Of a stretch of 60,023 nucleotides of DNA, positions 12,183 to 23,780 are shown one piece after another. The position numbers and the translations under genes were made by a program. Location of the stretch: positions 1 to 60,023 of the forward strand of contig JADRCO010000062.1 in assembly GCA_021464525.1 (NCBI GenBank), given 5' to 3'. Each line of letters opens with the position of its first letter. Position 1 is the first letter of the stretch. The DNA comes from Rhizophagus sp. LPA8_4_AMF (Eukaryota > Glomeromycota > Glomeromycetes > Glomerales > Glomeraceae). Below the pieces are notes generated by a model, which worked only from the letters and a program-made list of their open reading frames with translations, searched no databases and was not told the DNA's origin.

Positions 12183-13827
12183 ATGATGGGCTCTGCTACC
12201 GCTTCTCCAGAGACAAGTCCAACAAGAGCTGACAAGGCGAGGTATTAGAACACACAAGTGTTTTTAGAACTTGTCTAAAATTTCCAGATGGCTAATTATT
12301 TATGTACCGATAGAAAACCCGGAAGCGAGATTAATACTCCAAAGACAAAGCATAGCTCAACTGGTGAAGAACAATCACTGGTTAGTGAGCATGCTGAGAA
12401 CGCCAATAATGAAAAATTGGAGAACCAAGACACTGTCGTAAGAAAAGGACGTGGTAACTTCAAAGGACCTGGTAGTGAAAATCAACCTGACCAACAACAA
12501 CAAGCAACTCGTTCCCCGAGAGGTCGGGACTTCGATGCAACAAGTTTGAGACAATACCCACCCAAAACTGGAGGAGACAAAACACCAAATAAGGGTCATA
12601 ATAGAAAAAAGTCAAAATCAGATAGTAGGCAAAACAGCAACGGAGTTCAAGGTTCTGAAAGCGGAGGATCTAGTAGCGATAACAATGTCTCTGATGATGT
12701 CACCAAGGTTACTGCTTCCTTAGAAAATATCACTATTGGTGAGAATAAGAATGAATCAAATCCCACCACAACCAATGACTCAACATCATCAGCTTCTCAA
12801 GGACAACAGATTATTGAGGAGTGGGAAAAGTATGCAGATAGCGAAGTGAAAATCAATAGTCCTGTCAGTCCTGTCAGTCCTGTCAGTTCCGGCGCTAGTC
12901 CTGCAGATGGCAATCCAACTCCATTTGATTGGTCTAATAGACAGAAGGAAGTTCAAAGGAACGATAATTCTTCAAAAAATGAAAATAGAGGGGGCTTTAA
13001 AAAGGGACATAAGAAGAGTAAGAGTAGTAAAATTGAATTCAATTTTGATCCAGGTAAAGAAATTACTATAAATTGTTGTTACCATTACTCATTTAAATAT
13101 ATACGTTATAACTATAATTAATTTCTTTCCATAGATGCGTACGAAGGCTCAACTCGTATTTTAGATATCTTTGATTTTCCCGCATCTTTTAAGACTCACC
13201 ATCTCCACGAGATTTTTCAAGAATATGAGAACATGCGTGGAGGTTATCGCATCAAGTGGATGGATGATACTCGTGCTTTAATTATCTTTGAACATCCGGT
13301 TACGGGTAAGTTAAAGAACTTTTAATTATATCACTTTGAATAATTTATTTATTTATTTTTTTTTTTAGCACGGAAAGCGTATTTAGATAATGTTACCAAT
13401 CAAACAGCACAAATTAAACCATATGATGGTCCCACAGATTTTCTTCAAAAAAGTTGGTTATTTATGTCATTATTAGCTTGATATTTAAATGCTTTTTTCA
13501 TTGATTGTATATAATTTCTCACTTTTTTAAAAAAAGATCCAAATAACGCACAACCTCGTGCACGTCCTGCTACCACTGATATGGTTGCTAAACGCCTCGT
13601 TCATGGAGCTCTAGGTGTACGTGTTGCTAGATCACCTGAACAACGTCAAGCAGAAAATCAAATGCTTCGGAATGCTAGGGGTAAGTAACCTTAAAAACTA
13701 TAAATTTTATATCGTATAATTTCTAAATTTATGGATATTTTATTTTTGTTGTAAAGATCAACGTGAACAAAAGCGCAATGAATATACTAAACGTTCTCAA
13801 GATTTGGATGCAGCCTTCAATGATTAA
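12183..13827 (+). CDS. R3HCC1/R3HCC1L-like protein with RRM-like domain
   Basis: Preferred model: exons 12183-12241, 12314-13053, 13135-13305, 13369-13452, 13537-13680 and 13757-13827, encoding 422 residues. The N-terminal 270 residues are low-complexity and hydrophilic (Gln, Ser, Asn; RKGRGNFKGPG; a repeated SPV). The folded part begins at TRILDIFDFPASFKTHHLHE and continues YRIKWMDDTRALIIFEH, which matches the RRM-like domain of animal R3HCC1 and R3HCC1L proteins, where a DFP..FKT start and a KWVDDTHAL-type strand are conserved. The last exons are charged, with HGALGVRVARSPEQRQAENQ. I see no R3H motif (RxxxH) in the N-terminal part. An alternative start at 12288 (MANYLCTDRKPG) needs no first intron, but the spliced start reads smoothly (MMGSATASPETSPTRADKAR, then KPGSE) and has a CTAAT branch point. 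The role is unknown; nucleic-acid binding is inferred. Confidence 0.75.
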
Positions 13828-14091
13828 CTTATATGACTGACTGCTTTTCAGTATTAATGTTCCATATATGTACTTTTACAAATATGTATTTCATAATTCA
13901 ATTCCGTGTTTGAAAAGTTCCACGCTCGGTATTTCAAAATAAATGAGGGAGGGTATTTTGTTACACGGTGCAATCATTTATATGTTTGTAATAACAGGAT
14001 TTTTATTTCCATCGATAAATTTTACTTACCATCACCAAATTCTCATTTATTTAATATTATTTAAAGATACAATAATGCATCATCACCTCCT

Positions 14092-15074
14092 TCATATATC
14101 CTTGTCTTTCCCTTTAATATTTCCCTTTTCTTTTTCTTTCTCTTCCCTTTCTTTTGCTCTCTGGCTCTTCTTTGTATAATACATTTGACGATATCTCTCA
14201 AATCCTTCTTGAAATTTCCTTGGTACTTTTTTGTAAAAAACGATCTCACCACCACTTGCGTTGAAATGCATGTTAAATTGTCTTAATACGCGATTACATT
14301 GTGGTACAAATCTGTTGTAAATTTTTGTAATATTAGAAAGGACATAAAATTGAAGAAAAAATTATAAAAAAGTACCTTGTGGCTACTCTAACTTTTTCCG
14401 TATAAATATTTTTCATAAAAAACATTAACAAAGTAGTAACAGCAATAAAGAGGAATAATTTACTGAAAAATTGAAAAGTTGGATTCTAAAATAATAGTAT
14501 TCGATATGGCCAAAAAAGTAAGGAATTTTCATTTTTTAGTAAACCAAAATATCTTCCTATTATACCGACTTCATTGAATTAAACAAACACTATTTTCAAT
14601 TATTTTCAAGAAAAAAAAAAGAAAATAAAAATATTAAAAAAAAATCTTACTTTACTTTCGTAAAAAAAAACTGCGTATATTAAAATTGGAAGTAACAGAC
14701 AATTAAGTCCTAAAAATGCTTAAAAATATTACAAGAGAATAAATTTATTGATAAATTTTCGATATAAACATGTATGATAAATACAACTTTATTTTTAAGG
14801 GAAAATAATAGAAACATTCACCTTCATATTTATAACTTCGTCTTTGTAATTGATGTAAATTTTGCTTAAGCCTCTCTTCGAATATCAGAAGATCCTTATA
14901 TCTTTGATGATTATTGTGCGGTGTTGTGGAAGAATAATTGCTAAAACTTGCTGTGTCATTTAACGCAGGTGAAAATGGACCTTTAGGATTATTCTCTGTA
15001 GGAAGTACAGGTGATTCGAAAGATGTTGAAGAAGATGGATTTATTTGAGCAAAGTTCCGTGATCTTGTATGCAT
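14092..15074 (-). CDS. SPO7: Spo7-like nuclear envelope phosphatase regulatory subunit
   Basis: Exons 15074-14822, 14718-14651, 14485-14376 and 14311-14092 join in frame to 216 residues. After a Ser/Pro-rich N-terminus of about 60 residues come YKDLLIFEERLKQNL, a first membrane segment (FLGLNCLLLPILIYAVFFYE), a second (LFLFIAVTTLLMFFM), and the conserved tail RFVPQCNRVLRQFNMHFN followed by KVPRKFQEGFERYRQ and a Lys/Glu-rich end. This is the layout of yeast Spo7 and animal CNEP1R1 (TMEM188). In those families the protein binds a Nem1/CTDNEP1 phosphatase at the ER and nuclear envelope and activates the lipin Pah1, limiting phospholipid synthesis and nuclear membrane growth. The gene is convergent with the gene before it and lies downstream of CRM1 on the same strand. 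Confidence 0.9.
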
Positions 15075-15512
15075 TTCTTTATTTATAGTATAAGTTATGA
15101 AGTACCCGTTTAACGTTTTTAAAAGTCGAGAATTCAGATATCAATAAACGAGTCACGTTCTTTTCATTGTATTATTTATTAAATACTGTTAAGTCTGACA
15201 AATAAAGTAACGGTCACACAACAAATTAAACAAATTGATTATTTTTCCGAACCTCCATCTTCCAAACGTGATCACGTTCTTAAAAAAGTTTTGGATAATC
15301 AAGAAGACCATTATTTTCCTGTGGAAATCCATATAATAGATTTACTAATAAAACACGAATAAATATTTATTTTTTCGTATAGAAAGAAAAAGCATAAAAA
15401 GCGAATAATATATGTGATAATTAATACGACTTGCTCGATGAATAGGATATATTTAAACTATTTAATAATATGTTTACAAGTTTTGCATGATAATTCTATT
15501 TAATTAATATCA

Positions 15513-18500
15513 TTACTCCTCATCTTCCATTGGTGGTAAATCTGCGGGCTTTACAAGACCTGGGATTTTCAAAGCGTTCTCCATTTCAGTTCTCTTTCGT
15601 TGTTCTGCTTCCGCTTCGCGTTCTTCAAGATATAAATCAGCATTGTCACCGGCAAATTCTTTTAGCTGGATTAGAAAATCACGCAAGTGTAGTTTGAATT
15701 TGGTATTGTCTTGATTGAGTTCAAAAAGCCCCATTACAAAGGATTGAACTTGGACACTGAATAAGAAGTTATAATTAATAATCTTAAAAATAATTTATCA
15801 TTACAAACAGTTAAATCAAAGTCTATTTAAACCTTTGTAAATGAGGAAAAGCATTATGCAATATATTCATCACATATTCTCTCAAAAATCGTTGATTCGT
15901 CATGCTAGGATCTTGAACTTCAGCAGGATTAAACAATGGAGATTGTACTGCACCGGTTTCCACAAGGTTGAACATTCGTTGAAGAACACTGCATTGCATT
16001 TTGAATCCTTTAATAAAAAAAAAATTGTTACTATATGATAAACGAAATTTAAATAATAAATAATACCGTATATATAGGCTTATCATACCACTCTTGTGAT
16101 CTGTATCTGCTAAAACGAACAATACATCTGCCACTAGAGTAAGGAAATACTGCTGATAGAACATGTTAGCAGTAGCTGGGTCTTGCATACTTATATTATT
16201 TATCAATTCTAAACAAATATTAAGACCCGTATCGGCGATATCTCGCATTGTGTGTTTAAATGCCCAAACAATGCTATCCATTATCAGTTTAAATTGTGCT
16301 GACGGCAAAGTTAAAAGCGCTAAAACAAAATATTTATCGGTTGTTATAAGTACAAAAATGATTAATAGAAACAAATATTTTTAAAGTAATATACCTGGAA
16401 AGCAATGTTGGTTGATAGCTCGAAGCAATTTGAAGAAGCCAACACGATGTTCAGGATATTCTGAAAAATCTTTGTTTATCATATTCAAAGTGCATTCAAA
16501 TACAGCATTAAGGATTGCTGGAACTTCATTCGTGATTCCGGGCTAAATTTTACAAAATATTTTAGTAATAGGAGACAGTCTACAATTTAATAAAATTGTA
16601 ACAGCACTCACCCCTAACTTTGCTATAATAGTCGCCATTGAACTTAAAACTTCAGCATCTCTTGCCTGTTCGACATTATTGTTGTAGTCAATAAGGACCG
16701 CTGACAACAACGGTGGCATTAAATGTGTTATGATTTGGCTTGTTTCTTCAGACTTAGTTATATAAACTTCCATCAATTTTAAAGTCTCTTTTTTTATTAC
16801 TCTCAAGTTACGGACACGAGGTGTTTTTGTTGCAATGAGACCTATATTTTTAATAGTAAGATCAATAAACGTTCATCAATTAAATGAGAAAATATATTAA
16901 TTAATTTTTACCTTCATTTGCCACGGTATCGGATATAATTTGACTAACCGCTTTATACAACTCCAATAACGTCACATAAATTCTAGCCATCTGCACAGAA
17001 AAACCACTTCCGACAGCACTACATGCTGCTACATTTGTTCTGAGGACATGTCCAAGAATTTTTGTATTTTCGGCAACATAAAGCGCATTTATATCTTTTG
17101 AAATGTCTTCCAAAATACGATCCCACTAGAAAAGAAATTTTGTTAATAATTGTTTTTTTATTAAATACAAACAGACGGTAGGTAATTATTTACTCCTTGA
17201 TTTGGAAGTTCCATATAATTCATTACTAAACGTTCTTGAATAGTTTTATTTGTCTGTGCTGAAATCATATAACCTACGGCTTCATAAAAGGTTTGAACCT
17301 AACAATAAATTTAAGAATTTTTATAACCTCGTATTTGTTTATCCTTTTTTTTTTTAAAAAAAAAAAAAAAAAGAGAAGTCACCTGCTGTGGAGACAAATC
17401 CTTTGTAATTGTTTCAATGTCACTTATAATCTCGTCTATGAAAGGAGTAGTTTCTCCTTGTTGCTGTGAAATAAACTGACGTCGGCATTTCTGAGCAATT
17501 TTAATAAAAGTATCACAAGCCATATCTTGAACACCTATATAATAATAAAAGTGTAACTATTGAAATCTATAAAGCTAATTTTCTCATTATACTACTAGTT
17601 CCAATACCTTCATGTGTTTCATGCATGAATTCAAAAAGTTTATTAACAACCGTTTTCAAAAACTTCCAATGAGCCTTGAGAAAACGGGGATATTGACCGA
17701 CGATATACATGATATTCGAGGCAACTACAGCCTTGTTGTCTTTTCCGCGTTTCTGCTCACATAAACTTAGGAGTTCTTTAATTACTGTCACCAAAAACCT
17801 CTTTTCCGTGTCTTCATCTACAAATTTACGAAGTTAGACGAAACAGACAACGAAGATATCGGGAAAAAAATATTATTATGCAGCAATCATCCTACTCATT
17901 GCACCGGAAATGGATCCAATTGCCCAACAAAGCTTGTTCAAATTGTTCCAAGACCATTCAGAACCATCGATCTGTCGAAAAGAATTGATAATTTAATTCA
18001 GGCTAATAATTAATTATTCGTAGGAATCATTCATCACCTGTTTTGTTAACTTATTTGACATAATTATTTCTGAATCTTGAACATCTAAATGTGTTAAATA
18101 TACTAGACACTCTCGCATGCTTTTGTATAATGTGATCGTGTCGCAGTCTTTCATAAATTCACGAACAATTTCACCTTCATCGTTCTCAACCACCAGCACC
18201 TAAGCGACAATGTTAGTTCCATCTTTCTAAGAACAATATATTGCTTACAGCATGTAGCTTACCTCTTCAGGTTTTACCATGCGATCGATCATAATAACTC
18301 TTAAATTTGTTAAGATATCACTATACATATGTTTTCTCAAAGGAATGTTCGCAAGCGTAGAAGGTGGAGAAGATACACCGGTAATCGAAAGAAGAGGCAT
18401 CTCAAGGACGGGCAATTGTTGTATCTCTTCGTATAATTCGGCAACCTGTAATAACATAAGTAAATAAATATCTAAACTACATTTTATATCCCGAAAATAA

Positions 18501-20353
18501 TTTTTTTTTCTTACCAATTTAGTCCAATATTCCAGGCAAACTTTGAAAACTTCTCGTTCTTCAACCTGCGAGATTCTAAGGAGATAATAATGGGCTTTTA
18601 AAAGAGGTTGGCTGTTCTGCTGAGACTCCATGATCTACAGAACAGTCCGGTATATTGAGCTATTGTGAATTATTTCTCAACTTTCCAATAAAGAGACCCG
18701 GGTCTTGAGCTTTGTACCTTAAGATGAGTACTCAAAAAGCCTGTGAAGAACAGTGCCAAATTCTGAATAAATTCCTGTTCCTCGTTACTGCTATTCTTGT
18801 ATATCGTGGCGAAATCTTTTAAAATTTTAGATACAGAAATTAGCTAAATTCTTTGAAAGTATTATATATCCAGAAAAATATTATACCTGCTGAAACCGGT
18901 ACCATAGATTCGAGAGCTGCAACAACCATGTTAAACAAAGCTATGAATTTATCGTCGTATTCGTGGCTTACGTTTAATGCCCCTATCTCACTCAGACATT
19001 TCAACGTCACATTACGATATTCTGCAGATTCCATAAACTATAGAATCATTAAAAGCTGGTTATTTTAATGAATATAGATTTGTGGAAGTAAGTTAATTGG
19101 AAATAATATACAAATTTACCCTATTCCGTAAATTTTCTATAATATTTGTCTCAAAAATGTAACCTAAAGGAATCCAGTTTAAAAATTTTAATAGGGTTTC
19201 TAAAGTTGCTTTGATTAAACTTGGCTGATGCGCTTTTTCTAGTACTTCATTACAAAGCTCGAATATTTTGGAAAATTCATGACACATTTGTGTCTTTAAA
19301 TTCTTTGTTTTGAGCTGTGTCATTTGTTCAGCCGAATAGTCAAAAATTTCCTCGCTTGATAGAAAATGGATAAGTTAAATAGCAAAATTATTACTTAAAT
19401 TAAAAAATTTTTAATCTATTTTCTCATAATAATTCCTAACCTTAACAACTTTAAAATAGCCATATTATTTTCACATATTGTTACGTTAGATCTACCAGTG
19501 CTGACAATTTCAGGAATAAATTGTGGCCAGTTATGGGGCCATTCTTGTTTAAGAATCTGAATAATATGGATAAAATTAGTTAATTTTATTATTATTTTTT
19601 TTGTTTTGCTAAAAGTCTCGGTTCCGTTTTTTTAATTACCTGAACTAAAATCAAATTAAGTTTGTTTAAATACGTTTTTTCTTTTCGAAGTGATTGTTCA
19701 TTGTCAGATGTAGCTACGATAATATTAACAATGAAACTTCGAATTCCTGTTAAATAAATTTCATAATTTCGATGAGATAATATGATAAGTTACAAATTAA
19801 ATATATATTTGATAAAATTTGCCAAAATAATATATGCCTGCTTGTTGTTCTGGAGGGAGAATTTTCCATTTTTGTTGAATTAGCTTTTCAAGGATTTGAA
19901 GAGCGATAAACTAAGATTGATTTTTAATAACCATTATGCATAAGATAAGGACAATCAAACCATTTAAGTAGTGAAGCAATAAAAAAAACCTTGGTATGAG
20001 TAAATTTAGATTTGTCCAATATTGCATCCACCTTCAACCAAGCATCTGGATGATTTTGAAACTGAGTAAGCACTGTTTGTGCCTTTTTTTGCTATAAAAA
20101 ATAAAAAAAAACAAATATGTAACTATAATGAATACGGATTGATAATCAATAGACGCATTAAGAAGCCGTTATAAAAACCTCTTCTCCAACACCAGTGTAA
20201 AACGTCCTGACAATAGCGTCTAACTTATCAACGTCAAATTCTTGTGTAAAATCCAGAATGCTCTAGGTCCGAGTTAAATAGAAAAGAGCATAAGTCGCGG
20301 TAATTTGATATAATTTATTTGATAATGATTACTCAAATATTCGTTACCTCCAT
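15513..20353 (-). CDS. CRM1: Exportin-1 (CRM1/XPO1)
   Basis: About 22 exons: 20353-20348, 20262-20179, 20091-19990, 19910-19838, 19746-19640, 19556-19441, 19354-19120, 19037-about 18897, 18843-18718, 18634-18515, 18445-18263, 18199-18038, 17971-17896, 17817-17608, 17534-17383, 17298-17194, 17125-16912, 16841-16612, 16542-16395, 16319-16089, 16007-15833 and 15756-15513, giving about 1079 residues, the size of known fungal CRM1. It is a HEAT-repeat karyopherin that exports cargo with leucine-rich nuclear export signals together with RanGTP. The cargo-groove helix [20 protein letters not shown] keeps the cysteine attacked by leptomycin B (human C528), which budding yeast lacks. [17 protein letters not shown] and QFLREYV-type C-terminal motifs, and an acidic end, are present. 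The first exon is only ATGGAG. Intron 4 has a GC donor (CAG/GCATAT). The end of exon 8 is uncertain, because the best-looking donor (after 18887) breaks the frame. Confidence 0.95.
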
Positions 20354-20736
20354 ACTGGTCTTATAACATAAACTATCAGAATAAGTTCAAATTTAACAAT
20401 TTATTCGAATGTTGAATAGTCAGATGTATTGAAACGTTAGTATATTATTATTTATTTAAATTCACACAAAACAAAAAAAGCGCGCTCCAAGAAACAAGAT
20501 AAATGACAAAGGTCAAAAGGTTTAAAGAAATAAACGTTTTATATGTTTATTTTTTTTTTTACTTATTATTACAAATAGTAGTTGTAAAAATAAATTTAAA
20601 AAGATTTGCAACAACAAGTAAACTTTAAAGGAGTCACACTAACCAAGATCTTGCAAAGAAGAAAATAAATTGAGAACTTTGAAATCTGTTTATTACACCT
20701 AAAAAATGAGGGGAAAAATGGAAAAATTGGATAGTC

Positions 20737-20800
20737 GATTTGTCAAAGTGATTTGTCAACGTGATCGTCTGTAATTGATTTGTCAAATTTGATTTGTCAT
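20737..20800. repeat. 13-14-bp direct repeats GATTTGTCAA
   Basis: GATTTGTCAA or a close form starts at 20737, 20750, 20777 and 20791, with a degenerate unit at 20763, spaced 13, 13, 14 and 14 bases. It lies about 390 bp upstream of the CRM1 start and about 150 bp beyond the TOP3 stop, so it could be a regulatory array for CRM1. The remainder of 20354-20948 is AT-rich with no gene. Confidence 0.6.
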
Positions 20801-20948
20801 CCAGAATTCGATTCATAATCAGTTAATCACTGATTAGCAGTATTAACTGCGACGAATAAAATTGTTACTCATCTTTATTAGATCGGATTAATTTAAAGTA
20901 TAAAATATTTACATATAAAGTGAATAAATGATTTTTCATTTAATCTAT

Positions 20949-23420
20949 TTAATCTATATTTACCGGTTCATTATCATAACTACCATCATTACTGCCCCTG
21001 CCCCTACCCCTACCCCTACCACGTGCACTTGTAAAACCGCGACCAGCACGATTTCCGCGGCCACGAGAACCTCGACCTCCTCTTTTACTTACACGAGAGC
21101 CACGAGAACTGCGAGTTCCTCGTATATTATTTTCGCCATCACCACGTGAACTACGCCCACGAGTTACTGATCCGGAACCGCGACCTCTTCTACTATGACT
21201 ATCAGAATCGATATTCCTGGGTTTGTTATTAGTACCACTACTTCTTGATAGCAGCATATCCATATTATCATCGCAGCCTCCAAAACATCCTCTTATGATC
21301 CTGTTGGTGCGATATACAATAGTAAGATAATAAACAGGTTGAAGGGAATTCCTTGAGCATATTGAACATACTTCATTGTTAACTGTAATGCTCTTTATTG
21401 AGCTGGGGTTATTGAAAAAGAAACCATCATAATTGCAATTCGGATAATTAATACATGATATGATCCAATTATTTTGTATCTTCTTCAAATACATAGGCCA
21501 TGAGTCACGGCACCATCTAACTAATTTTGGATTTTCAACATTAATTATATCGTTAAAAACTCTATGAACATCATCTGTTCCAGAAGTAAAATATTTCGCA
21601 AACCCTCCAATCAGAAGCTGCAAATTATTATGGGTTACTAAGAACATATCTCGATATTTGTTAATATTTTCAGTCAATACATTGTTTTTCTCTCGCGTTC
21701 CTTCACATATTTCCTTTAGGTTTTGCTCCATTTTTGCTCTTAAAAGGGGTTTAGTCAAAGATTCATTAAAACCAATAGAATCATATCCCTCAACAATCGC
21801 GAGTCCCAAATTGGATGGGATTAAATAGATTTTGTTTCCTTGATCTTGTTTCTCAACGTATTCACGATCAATTATTTTTTTGATATGTTCATGGATTGTT
21901 GCGTCGGTACCAATACCATTTTTGTCCATAACGTTAATAAGTTCTGCCTCGGTTAAATATTCCGGTGGCGTTGTTTCACCTTCTACCATCGTACATTCTT
22001 TTGGTGTAAACGTTTCATTAAGAATAAAATTTGGAAGGTTTTTATCACTCCAACGATCATATGGATATACATCCAAATAATTGTTTTCTAAAATAACAAG
22101 TCCTTTGGCAGTAAAATATTCTTCCTTGATTTTGATCTTAACAGTAGTTTCATTTCCTTTAGCATCGTCCGAACAACAAGCTAAAAACCTTCGAACAACA
22201 AATTCATATACAGTCTTTTCTTTGCCGGTTAATCCTGTTGCATACTGAACCGGATGTATTGGAGGATGAGCTTGATCATTATGTTTACCTTTCCTTGTAG
22301 TTATCCTTTTGTCAAGCAAGCTTGACGCGAAATCTCCCCATCTTGGATCCTGCGATTGTGCTTGTATCAAATCTTTAAAGTTAAATTGATGATCAAATTG
22401 ATCAGTTTCCGTTCTCGGATAACTTATAAAACCTTTATTATATAAATCTTCCGCAATTTTCATGATTTCGTCAGATGAAATATGTAAGAACCGACATCCC
22501 GCTTTCTGTAATTCAACTGTAGTTAACGGAAATGGCTTATATTTTCTCGTTTCTTTAGTAACGACTTCTACTACAGTTGCTATTACTGGCTGGTCCATCA
22601 TCAAATCACAATATATTGCATTACAACAATTTACGTTAAATAATACACCCTTATCCCAATTAAAATTAACTATTGTGTTATCTCGATCTGCTACAACATG
22701 TATTTTCCAGAATTTTTCTTTAACAAAATTCTCGACAGCTTTGTACCTCTCAACAACAAAACCTAGTGTTGGAAATTGACATGAGCCGTAGCTCAATATT
22801 CCATTTCCTAGTTCTGGAAATACCTGCCTTAAACCTAATGTTTGGTATCTAGTGAATGCGCATCCGATACGCAAATCTAATTCCATTCTAGTGTTAACTG
22901 CTTCGGCTTGATTCATATCAAGTTGCACAGGTGATTCCCATGCTTGCTTAATTTGTGGTGGTATAATTGCTGAAAATCTTGCACGTGATACAACTATGTC
23001 TGAATTAGCCATACGACAAACGTCTACAATGTCCGAACCAATTTTTTCGCCCTCTCGATCACAGTCAGTCCATATCATCAAATGGCTTACGGAATGCGCT
23101 ATGTTAAAGATGTTTTCTCTTATACACTCCGCGTTCTCATCAATAGTTTTTTTAATAATAGGCGCATCGAATAAAACAGTTGGCGAACAACTTTCCCATT
23201 TTGCATATTGGCTAGGAAAATCGAGTGCGTTGATATGTCCGCAAACTGAAGTTATTATTACTTGGACTTCTTTACTATTCAACTGACACTTGAATTCATA
23301 ATTCTTTATATAATTTATTCTAGAATTTCTCATTACAAAACGATTCCCGGACAAAATTTTAGCTATTTCTTTTGCTACTGAAGGTTTTTCAGCAACACAA
23401 AGCACTTTTTCGCTTTCCAT
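20949..23420 (-). CDS. TOP3: DNA topoisomerase III (alpha type)
   Basis: A single uninterrupted 823-residue ORF. The N-terminal TOPRIM domain has VAEKPSVAKEIAK and the acidic motif IWTDCDREGEKIG (residues 116-128; the usual DREGEN has K in place of N). LISYGSCQFPTLGFVVERYK-type text and the active-site tyrosine in FISYPRTETD (Tyr334) place it with TOP3A rather than TOP3B. PPxYLTEAELI and IGTDATIHEHI follow. The C-terminal part has a four-cysteine-type zinc element (CINYPNC, CSIC, CFGGC) and then about 90 residues rich in RG/RGG. Type IA enzymes pass single strands through a transient break; with a RecQ helicase and Rmi1 this one dissolves recombination intermediates. It is oddly intronless among intron-rich neighbours. 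It is divergent from VMP1 (360-bp gap). Confidence 0.96.
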   Translation of the reverse strand: MESEKVLCVAEKPSVAKEIAKILSGNRFVMRNSRINYIKNYEFKCQLNSKEVQVIITSVCGHINALDFPSQYAKWESCSPTVLFDAPIIKKTIDENAECIRENIFNIAHSVSHLMIWTDCDREGEKIGSDIVDVCRMANSDIVVSRARFSAIIPPQIKQAWESPVQLDMNQAEAVNTRMELDLRIGCAFTRYQTLGLRQVFPELGNGILSYGSCQFPTLGFVVERYKAVENFVKEKFWKIHVVADRDNTIVNFNWDKGVLFNVNCCNAIYCDLMMDQPVIATVVEVVTKETRKYKPFPLTTVELQKAGCRFLHISSDEIMKIAEDLYNKGFISYPRTETDQFDHQFNFKDLIQAQSQDPRWGDFASSLLDKRITTRKGKHNDQAHPPIHPVQYATGLTGKEKTVYEFVVRRFLACCSDDAKGNETTVKIKIKEEYFTAKGLVILENNYLDVYPYDRWSDKNLPNFILNETFTPKECTMVEGETTPPEYLTEAELINVMDKNGIGTDATIHEHIKKIIDREYVEKQDQGNKIYLIPSNLGLAIVEGYDSIGFNESLTKPLLRAKMEQNLKEICEGTREKNNVLTENINKYRDMFLVTHNNLQLLIGGFAKYFTSGTDDVHRVFNDIINVENPKLVRWCRDSWPMYLKKIQNNWIISCINYPNCNYDGFFFNNPSSIKSITVNNEVCSICSRNSLQPVYYLTIVYRTNRIIRGCFGGCDDNMDMLLSRSSGTNNKPRNIDSDSHSRRGRGSGSVTRGRSSRGDGENNIRGTRSSRGSRVSKRGGRGSRGRGNRAGRGFTSARGRGRGRGRGSNDGSYDNEPVNID

Positions 23421-23780
23421 ACGTATATTGTTGTATTACAGTTAAAAACGCGTAAACTTTTAGAAGCTGTGTAATTATGCAATTTAAACAGTTAACCTTA
23501 AATAATCAAATGAATTATTGCCAAGTTAGGAGCTTGTAGTAGTGTATGTCACTTTTCACGTGATATATTTCAATTTTAGAAATGATCGACAAACCGTGTT
23601 ACATCGTGCACAAATTTGAGACTGCGGTCTATATAATATTTTACCTAACCAGTTTATCCTCTATTTAATTTTTTCCGATTCACGATAATTTTACTTCAGG
23701 TAATGAGAGATAATTTTCGCGTATTTATATAATAAAATTTCTGACCAGTATGTTTTTGATGATAATAGATTGCCAAAGAC
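23421..23780. promoter_or_regulatory. Divergent promoter, TOP3/VMP1
   Basis: A 360-bp gap between two start codons. It contains a CACGTG palindrome near 23558 and the 19-mer CGTGCACAAATTTGAGACT at 23605-23623. The same 19-mer occurs once more, in the TLG2/YTH1 divergent gap. Confidence 0.5.

Noticed and set aside
12288..12313. MANYLCTDR as the certain N-terminus of the R3HCC1L-like protein
   Set aside because: An upstream in-frame exon with good splice sites gives a more coherent start; kept only as an alternative.
13943..14179. 78-codon plus-strand ORF
   Set aside because: It lies antisense to the last exon of SPO7 and has composition typical of a shadow frame.
17341..17372. T-run followed by A-run as a hairpin element
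   Set aside because: A homopolymer pair inside a CRM1 intron with no other structure.
20928..21149. Thr/Ser-rich plus-strand ORF
   Set aside because: It is the antisense shadow of the RGG-coding tail of TOP3.
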